Under the pieces are notes generated by a model. It was not told where the DNA came from. It did no database searches and saw only the letters and a list, made by a program, of their open reading frames with translations. Positions 56,032 to 64,000 of a DNA stretch of 64,000 nucleotides are shown here, piece after piece; the stretch's first letter is position 1, and every line of letters starts with the position of its first letter. Source of the stretch: Trichoplusia ni (Eukaryota; Arthropoda; Insecta; Lepidoptera; Noctuidae); contig NC_039482.1 of assembly GCF_003590095.1 (NCBI RefSeq), positions 9,379,657-9,443,656 on the forward strand, given 5' to 3'. The translations under genes were made by a program, and so were the position numbers.

Positions 56032-56480
56032 TGCATAAATCGTAGCACTTTTCGCTACGACGTAGCAATATGAAAACTCTTTTAAATGAAATCGTTTAGA
56101 AAATGCTGAAGCCGGCTGCATTTCATTGTTGTTGTTTGTATTTTCAGCTTACAAACGGTTTTCACGAGTTACTTTGAGGTTAATATAAAGAAAAGTTTTT
56201 TTATATAATTTTGTGCTGATACTTAGCTCGTAGGTTAGATCAATTTGAGCAAGACATATGGTGATGACGTTTTGAGATAGAGTTGATTAGATTTTTTATG
56301 TAATACGCAAAAAAAAATGCTCACTGTTGAGTCGATGTCGTGTCGTGTCGTGCAGAACCCTGCCGCACAAATAAGCAAAACAATTGGGCCCATGTTATTT
56401 ATCATCCACCAACAAATATTTGACCGTAACAACGTTGCTTAACCTCGTTCTTAATTTTTTAATATCTGTAAAATAATCTA

Positions 56481-56590
56481 CTATCTGGCTATCACGGTTT
56501 ATGAAATGCCTGGTGACGGATGAACAGAAAGACAAGCGGTGCCTCATAATGTCCTTGGGTATGGAAACCTTAAAATGATATCGTGTGTAC
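56481..56590. repeat. Dispersed repeat fragment ('tggctatcacggtttatg')
   Basis: Shares ctggctatca, ggtgac, gac-rich and 'gcctca' blocks with 62860-62985 and ends in a 'gggtatggaaaccttaaa' sequence related to the ggtacggaaccctaaa repeat. Confidence 0.5.
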
Positions 56591-56744
56591 AGCAGAGGTT
56601 TTTTATTTGTAAATATTGTTAGAGAAATGATAACAATAACAATTATTAAGATGATAATCATTTGCAGAGATCATGGAGGTTAAGTATTAATGTAAGTACC
56701 TTTGCGTGTTAATGATTCCTTTCGTCGACTATACTTTGTACCAT

Positions 56745-57027
56745 CATCATTGGCCTAGCCTTTTCCCAACTATGTTGGGTCGGCTACCAGTCCAACCGGT
56801 TTCAGCTAAGCACCAGTGTTTTACAAGGAGCGACTGCCTATCTGATCTCCTTAACCCAGTTACCTGGGCAACACGATACCCCTTGGTTAGACTGGCTGTC
56901 AGACTTTTTCAAGCTTCTGACTACCTGTAACGACTGTCAAAGATGTAGGAATAACAAGCCGGGACCCACAATTTAACGTGCATTCCGAAACACGGAGGAA
57001 CTCGTTATGACAAAGATGGTCACCCAA
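56745..57027 (+). mobile_element. SINE-like retroposon with a 20-bp target duplication
   Basis: Contains 'ggcctagccttttcccaact', 'gggtcggctaccag', 'ttttacaaggagcgactgcc' and 'cgaaacacgg', blocks I know from repeats widespread in Lepidoptera. It is flanked by a perfect 20-bp direct repeat, tcgactatactttgtaccat, at 56725-56744 and 57028-57047. No coding capacity; an intact, recent insertion. The exact family name is not asserted. Confidence 0.75.
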
Positions 57028-57810
57028 TCGACTATACTTTGTACCATTTCCATTAATTGTCATAACCGATGTTAATGAATTCTAGGAAGGATAGTAGGTA
57101 TCGGATATCGCTACTCGTTTGTTAAATATGTACACAACAGCTGTATGCCACCGTTTCACAATTTTCAGGCCGATGGTTCGTGATTGTAACTTTCGCATCA
57201 TTTCCTTGTTTAGGCGACTGTTTTGATTTTACTTTTTAGAAGTAAAACAGTTTGTTTAATATTATTTTCTCATTTTCGATGAAACTTTCCATGTCTCGAT
57301 ATAAAAAGAGAGAGAGAGAATAGAATTTGCACCTAATACTTCTTATTCACAATTTCGTATCATGTATCTACTACAACGATAAACGATTTCGTTTACAAGT
57401 TATGACTCGTAATACGATACGCAAGTCTACCCAGGAGGCCGACGTCCTTTAAATCTGTAACTCGATGCAGAGATAACGAACAACCCGCGAGGGAAATAAT
57501 GACTCAACTTATGAGTGATGAGTCAGACTCCGGCCGCAGGACGAGCTCCCACAATAACGCACACTCAAAACGAACAGCGGAAAAAAGTGAACGAGATACA
57601 AGGGACACTCAACGCAGCCACACTACAACACTTGTCACCACACAACAAGCCTAGACCTTAACACAAAGCCATAAGAACTATAGTCCAACATCACTCGCAC
57701 TTGAACAATTGTCGGCCGATGAGGGTAGTTCGCATGCGCGCCGCGGCGTAAACACTGCCGTGTCATCAGTCGTACGGCACCCGCCGGCGCGCACGGTCGT
57801 CGCGCCTGTT

Positions 57811-57917
57811 TATAAATAGTGAAAGACGCGTCGCGTGTGTTATGGTGAATTGTTTCAATTAAATTTAACAAAACCTTTGTGCACAAGTAAGGATAGAGCT
57901 CGGGAGTGCTTTGTACG
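57811..57917 (+). promoter_or_regulatory. Candidate TATA promoter and non-coding first exon of a downstream gene
   Basis: A CpG-rich stretch (about 57715-57840) has TATAAATA at 57811-57818. About 100 bases later, consensus donor gtgagt starts at 57918. The interval has only a tiny ATG frame (about 57842). No coding continuation is found in the window, so a gene would start here and continue past 64 kb. Confidence 0.4.
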
Positions 57918-60880
57918 GTGAGTACTGTTTGTTTAATATTATAATATCACTGGACCGCGGCGTAACGTTTTAACGATAGCCAGTGACCCGGTTTTGGAAA
58001 TAAAAATAAATTTCCATTTTTTGGTGTCTCCACGTGTGAGGCTGTGCGGCATGGTGGGCTTACCCTCTGCCGGTGACGTGCTGAAGCAAGCGGCTTGCCC
58101 ATGGCTATTTGCATGTGATTTGCGTAACAAAAGGACGTTTTGAATTTAATATTCATGGTGTTGTCATGCGTGGCGGCGGCACCATGGCTACAGTTTATTT
58201 TCGAACAAAGGCAATAATAATACAATTTAATTTTCCTAATGCTATTTGATTAGATCGTACCATTCGTGTGAAATACTGGGCCACTACCGTATATGATTAC
58301 CGAGCCGTTTTACTATTGTGATGTTAATACATGCTTTGTCTAACTTCCTTATCACTAATTAGAATAGAATGCAAAACTTTAATTGATCGTTTAGCTAAAC
58401 TACCCTCGACTTCGTTAAGACAACGATCTTCATTAACTTATCTTCTTCATCTCGGCAAAACTTACCAGATTCGATTACAGTGACTTTATTAACTGCCAGC
58501 AAAAGCTTTCGCTGAATCTCGAAGCGAGACTGAGATGCAATCTTCAGACGGTTTATAATGGCTGCAGTCGTTATAAATCACTCTAGAACAACAAACAACA
58601 AATAAAGTCTTCCGAACAATCGCTTATTTCAATATACAATTATTTGTAAATTCTTTAAAGAATTGTCAATGACTAAAAAGCTTTCTCAAAGAGATAAATA
58701 TGAATAAATTATGTAAACAAGCGCTGTTTGTGTTACTGTCTGTACAGGCGAGTGAGTGAGCTTAAGCACGCTATTCCCATTCAGTCTAATAGTCTCATTG
58801 TCTTCACAATTGTATGAACAGATGTTGCCAGGACCGCTCACTTCATGAACTGTTACTGCCCGCGTCTAAATAAACGGTAATTGTTTATTTGTATCTTGTC
58901 GTATCTTTATTGTGGTTTTCTCTAAATTGTTTTTGTGAATAGCCGGTAATTTAAAGACATCCCTTGCTAGAGAAAAACTGACTGATAAGTGACGTTACAC
59001 GAGATTTTATATCACTGCAAACCATTCAATTGTCCAATCATCATCATCGGCCCTTTCTGTCAATACCTTATTAGACGTAATTAACCGGTCTCTCGTACTT
59101 TGTTACAAGTATTATTCCTGATTTGTGTTTCTAAATCATGGCGAATGCCACCCATACGCGTATTTACAAAAAAATGGTAAATGACACAAACCAAGATCTG
59201 TAGTTAAGAAAAGCATTCAAAAATACACTGAAGAAAAGATTCAAATTACAAAGCTACTGACTGCTATTGCTTGTATGTATCTGACTAATATAACTTAGTA
59301 TACGCGAACGTTTGCCTATCAGCCACTGTGTATGTAGGTATATGGCGTCATAAACCCGGCATTATATGAGAACTGTATCATGCCATCCAAACTCAATCAA
59401 ATTCTTTGAAGGATTCCGTTTTAGTGCAAATACTATTCACAATACACGGTTCTAAAGTTTTATTGCTTCAACGAACATTGACGTTTCTTTTTAGGTAAAT
59501 TTTATCTTTAGAGGTAATTTTTAAATATATAGAAATTCTCTAAAAACTTTGTGCAAAAATCTAACTTCGATTAGGTACTGTTTTCCTGTATTAGAAAAAA
59601 AGACTTTACAATTAAATAGTTGTTGTCATTTTTATACTTATTTATTACCAGTTGTTACCAGTGGTTCCGCCTGAAAAAAGATAAAATGATAAAATGATCC
59701 TTTGGGAACATAAAATAGAGTTAAAAACTATCTTATGTGTTAATCCAGGTTGAAAACTGTCTGCGCCCTATACCATTTTTGAAATAACAATTTACAACAC
59801 CAGTCAAGATATTTCTCTGTAGGAGTCCCTTATTCAAGTTAAACCAATATATGTAAATGTATAGACACAAATAAAATTAGAAACTAGTTCCAAATGCTAT
59901 ACAATTTTTTGTTGCTTTCCATACTCCTTCGTAACCTTTTACGATCTCTTTTATAAAGAAATTGAATATATCCTGAAATTCAAACCTTTTCGGCAGTAAT
60001 TTGTCGAAGAGCGACTATTGCCGTGATCGAATAAATGTGTGTCGCGAGGTGTCGCCTCCGTGTGAGACGCGGGCAGACAGGCGAGAAATACGAAGATTTG
60101 ACAAAGGACTTGTAACACTTCTATATTTATTGATACTTTTATTTCTTAATGATAGATAAGTTTCGTGAGGATGATTCGTAGTTAAATGAGATAATTGTTT
60201 AATCAAACGACATATACTTCAGCGTCAGCTTCTGGTTAAAGACTCCCAATCCTGTTAGGTCCAAGATTAGTCGGGCGATCTTGACGCGTACATTATTTTA
60301 ATAAAATTTTCATGGAGTTTAGTTAAAGTGATTTTATTAAATACACATACAGAATTATTTTTGGTAGCAAGAGCTAGGAAGCGGCGGCCCATCTTTGACA
60401 TCTAGAGAGGGACTAGAGCTGATGGAGATTTCTTGCGAAATAAGTAAACTCGTTACTGTTCAACTTTTCTGTTTATACTTAGTTGTAAAGATAAAATAGT
60501 AATTAACACCTAAAACCAAAAGTAAACGAATAATAATCAAACAGTCGTACATCCGGTAAATGATTCTCCAAACAATTTCCATTATTCCAGAATATTTGTA
60601 TATGTATAAAAAAAGAAACAAATACAATAAGAAGTATTTTACAATACAGTAACAATGGTCGTTAGAAGTGGTCAAGTAGACGTCCGGTTTGCTCGCCTCA
60701 ATGCTGAGGTCCGCGGCAATTTGGTACACTTGAGGGTATGAGATGCCTGTTCGCTTCCGATCTTTCTCTTTTTATATAAAGGTATTTTGACGCACAAGTA
60801 CATTGAATCTATACATATAATAAAATTGTAGAAAAGTGAAAACTGTACATTGAATATTTAAAAAAAAGAATAATTGCAGG
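57918..60880. other. Non-coding stretch
   Basis: AT-rich, with no gene seen. A foldback fragment lies at 60226-60298. Confidence 0.5.
60226..60298. mobile_element. Degenerate fragment of the foldback element
   Basis: gttaaagactcccaatcctg, then aggtccaagattagtcgggc, then gacgcgtac resemble the interior and right arm of the family. Weak. Confidence 0.35.
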
Positions 60881-60926
60881 GTGGTCTATGAACGATTCCG
60901 ATGCCGAAAATATGATTTTTAGAATT

Positions 60927-60958
60927 TTTGTCTGTTTGTCTGTTTGTCTGTTTGTCTG
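60927..60958 (+). repeat. Microsatellite, four TTTGTCTG units
   Basis: Four exact 8-base units followed by tatgtatgtccgg. The same pattern is frequent near the 5' ends of Lepidopteran non-autonomous elements. Confidence 0.75.
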
Positions 60959-62859
60959 TATGTATGTCCGGAAAGATCTCGGAAAGTACTGGATAGATTT
61001 GATTCAAATTTTCAGAGAATATCAACAAGAGGTCCGGTCAACATACTTTTTACTTATTATCTCGCTTTTCGTTACAGGGGGAGAGCAGGAGCCTTTTATA
61101 TCTATAAACAAATATCAAATTATTTCATAAACTACTGAATATATTTCGTTCAAATTTTGCATGAACCTTATCGTACACATGATACAACAAATATACAAAA
61201 ACCATAACGCTACTATGCAGGGGGCATGAGCAGTAAAGTTTTAAATTTTTGGACTCACCCGTAACATCGTGTAATACAATTATGAGGTGTATTTTCACCC
61301 CATTGTGTAGTAGGCAGCACGGTCATCAATTTACAAAAAAAAAACATCACGCTATTTATCTTAAGACTTTTGGCAGAGCAATAATAGGATTTTTCGAAAC
61401 TAAATCATTTTCACAAAATTAGTCATTTTATTCTCTTTCAAGTCTGATATAGGCCTACCGCGACTATTTCACAAGTAAAATAAAAGAAACATAAACATAT
61501 AATACGTTTTTTATGCAATTGTTACCGTAATCAGTACATTCTTGAAAGAAAGGAACTTAAATTATTTTAAAATTACTCAAGTTCAAATGTGAAATATGAT
61601 TTTGTATTTATTTACGATAGGTATGTTTTTAGCTCGGTAATGTTGGCGATGCTACTCCAAGATCAAAACATTCGTAGTGACACTCAACCCAAAGTTGCAT
61701 GTAGTTCACATTGATCTCATCTATAATTATGCATACCTAACAATAAATTACTGAACGACAGTTAATTATTACCTTGGTTCATCTGTAACAACTAGCAACA
61801 AAAATATAAACTTTCAAACAAAAAAAGCCTTTCAAACAATGAAATAATGTTTTTTTAAATTTGCAACATTACATAGGTTACAAAAGTATTTCGGATAAAA
61901 AACCCCAGAACTTGCATAAAAAGTGCATAATAGGTATGCAATGTGAAAGATCTATAAGACCAAAGCTATTAATGAATAAGAACGTACGCTAGACAGTTTT
62001 TGAGTTTTCAATATTTTAACGATTTGATCGGTCTACATCCGCCATTAGAGAAACAGAGAAATTTATTGTAATCTCTACTTATTTAAAATTTTCTTCTTTC
62101 GCAGCCTTGTAAAAACAGGGGAAGGAACGAGACTGAATGGAGATCCCAAAGCTAAGCTGACGAGGATTAGGAACATATTTTTGGAAATTTCCCCAATAAG
62201 GCTGATAATAGCGTTTAGAGCTATCAGCACTTACATCCGTCATACAATGACTGGAAAATTCATTTTGGCTGTCGGTATCGACAGCGTAACCTCATAACCC
62301 ACCTCATGTAGTCTTTATTTAAGTTCCATTTATGCAGTAGGTATGACGGTATTTTACTTCAATGATCGTCAGGTTAACGAATAAAATACGTAATTTTTCT
62401 TTGTAAATTGGTACAGTAAATAAAACTCATGCGCATGAAGTTACTTTTATGTTCATATTTTGCTTTGTCGTAACATCACAAATTACAGATATCCTATACT
62501 TTAGATTTTTGTCATAGTCAATTTAAAAAAGAGGGGTGTCTGATATTTTTTTTATAATCACGCGATTTATTTATCACCAATTTAAAGACAAATCATGATC
62601 AAAACACCAGGGGGCCAAGATAACACGTTTACCAACTTTTTTATTTTGGAAATATTCCAAATGTTTGTGAGGAAGATCAGTTTTAATATTAAGAGGACAA
62701 TCAAACATAACGTGTTTCAGGAAACCGTTTATTTGGGCGCAATTTTGCAAATTCTTTTATCTTATGACACTATGTAAAATCCGCATTTACCGAGACCGAC
62801 TCTCACTTCACCAGCTCCGTCCACAAACGTTCTTTATATCGTCAGAAAACATCGTGTGT

Positions 62860-62985
62860 GAAAATAACAACTGTCTGGCTATCATTGTTCCTGAGAAACA
62901 GCCAGGTGACAGACAGACGAACGGACACCGGGGCCTCAGTAACATGGTTCTGGTTTACCTCTTTGGTTACAGTACAATAATAATT
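62860..62985. repeat. Dispersed repeat fragment
   Basis: 'ctgtctggctatcattgttc', 'caggtgacagacagac' and 'ggacaccggggcctca' match the repeat fragment at 56481-56590. Confidence 0.5.
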
Positions 62986-63552
62986 TTATGATAGCTCATA
63001 ATCACTGTCATAATCCGTCTAGCAATTTCAGGTGTAGGCGGGCCCAAGAACAGACGTGCTCGAAAATCATAACCCACCAAATTGGAAAATGGAAAACCCT
63101 CGAAAGTAAAACAATTTTGTCTGTTATTTTTTCCTACTTGCACCCCCCCCCCTCCCATTTTTAAACGGCTCGATTTGTTAAACATGTTTAAACGAACACT
63201 CGCACATAATTCACGTTTAAATTAAAATAGTTCAATTCGTTCGGAAGCTATGATGTCACAGACAGACAGGCAGGCAGATATGTCAAAGTTTTAAACCCCT
63301 CTTTTTGGGATTAAATAAGAAAAAGTCATTAAAACAGCTGTGAAATATTTGACACCAGGATAGTATCGTAAACGATGAAATCTGTTTGATTCAAACATTT
63401 GATAGTCTTTGGGCCGCTCAAGACTCCTTATAATTTATAAATAAAAAATCAAGCTTAAAATGTAAAAAAGACGTGTTTCATTTTCCATATTGCATTACAT
63501 TTTTGCGATGATCGTTATTATTAAACTTCATAGTTTTTCACATCTTGAAAAT

Positions 63553-63582
63553 CACGCAGACAAAGTCGCGGGCAACAGCTAG
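63553..63582 (+). mobile_element. 3' end of a Helitron-like element
   Basis: acgcagacaaagtcgcgggc followed by aacagCTAG before a T, the same 3' terminus as at 35580 and 54998. It may close an element starting upstream (near the microsatellite at 60927), or it may be a fragment. Confidence 0.55.
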
Positions 63583-64000
63583 TATACAATACGAGGAAAT
63601 ACTACTCTACAAATACGGCTTCCCGAGGAACAGTGACAGTTCGAAAGTCTTTTACGTTAACATGAACCCGCACCGCATTGAGGAATTTCATCCTTGTATC
63701 GCGGGGCTTTCACAAACATACAATTCACATGCACAAAGACGGAACTAGCATTCTTGGATCACACAAACGCTTGTCCTACGCGTTAATCGAAACCGCGACA
63801 CGTCGCGCAAAGTAGGTTTAGCGTGACGATGATCGGTTATCCGTGCAGTCTGACCGTAAGGGCATGACAGGACGTAATTATTCTGAGCAATGGTAAAGGA
63901 AAACATCGATGAACCTTATTTTGTTTATCCACGTGGACACCACCCTTAAGGCGAGAGAGAAGGTAGTGCCAGACTCATTCTGACTAAACCTAAATTTGCA

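Larger units (their letters stand above)
61139..64000. other. Repeat-rich non-coding end of the window
   Basis: No gene supported. Includes 'cacagacagacaggcaggca' (about 63258), another typical element end, and 63945-64000, which resembles 30040-30120 (gtagtgccagactcattctg). Confidence 0.45.

Noticed and set aside
1..64000. CRISPR array, bacterial operon, viral or toxin genes
   Set aside because: No regularly spaced repeats, no dense intronless coding, and no viral or toxin motif; all coding is spliced eukaryotic.

Overview
The window is eukaryotic nuclear DNA, most likely from a moth or butterfly (Lepidoptera). Three intron-rich genes of known families have very GC-rich, short-intron or long-intron exons set in AT-rich DNA. 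Between them lie many small non-autonomous transposons of kinds common in Lepidoptera: Helitron-like ends finishing in CTAG, a SINE-like retroposon with a 20-bp target duplication, MITEs, and fragments related to the 'ggtacggaaccctaaa' repeat. All exon limits below were derived by hand from GT/AG sites, reading phase and family conservation. No species name can be supported from the sequence alone.

Layout. (1) 136-12608, plus strand: the 3' part of an LRP1-type giant lipoprotein/endocytosis receptor, 15 exons coding 1456 residues in this window. The order is end of a YWTD propeller, EGF, a cluster of about 11 LDL-receptor class A repeats, an EGF pair, a YWTD propeller, EGF repeats, one membrane helix, and a tail with two NPxY motifs. 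Its 5' part lies outside the window. A 4.6-kb intron (5166-9769) holds a 290-bp MITE and a possible internal promoter with an alternative first exon. (2) 14940-22419, minus strand: a complete DNA ligase 1 gene, 15 exons, 854 residues from the PIP-box ATG. An upstream in-frame ATG adds 41 residues that look like a mitochondrial presequence. (3) 23494-46896, plus strand: a complete TENT4/PAPD5 (Trf4) non-canonical poly(A) polymerase gene, 7 exons, 554 residues, with two introns of 9-10 kb. Its 3' untranslated region may run to about 53.66 kb, where a cluster of Pumilio-type sites precedes poly(A) signals. (4) 53.7-64 kb: no coding gene seen. This part holds a Helitron-like element, a tRNA-like SINE fragment, a full SINE-like copy and other repeats, and a TATA-containing candidate promoter with a non-coding first exon near 57.8-57.9 kb.

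The genes are independent transcription units. LRP1 and LIG1 are tail to tail (2.3 kb between stop codons). LIG1 and TENT4 are head to head across about 1.07 kb, a candidate bidirectional promoter containing a consensus E2F site on the LIG1 side. LIG1 serves DNA replication and repair, TENT4 serves nuclear RNA tailing and surveillance, and LRP1 serves endocytosis and signalling, so no shared pathway is implied.

The items most worth a second look are: the mitochondrial-like N-terminal extension of ligase 1; a foldback element family that carries 12-13 bp target duplications, with one copy almost a pure 33-bp-stem hairpin and another inserted at a splice donor of LRP1; the cluster of four UGUANAUA motifs at 53495-53555; and the phase-compatible internal first exon of LRP1.
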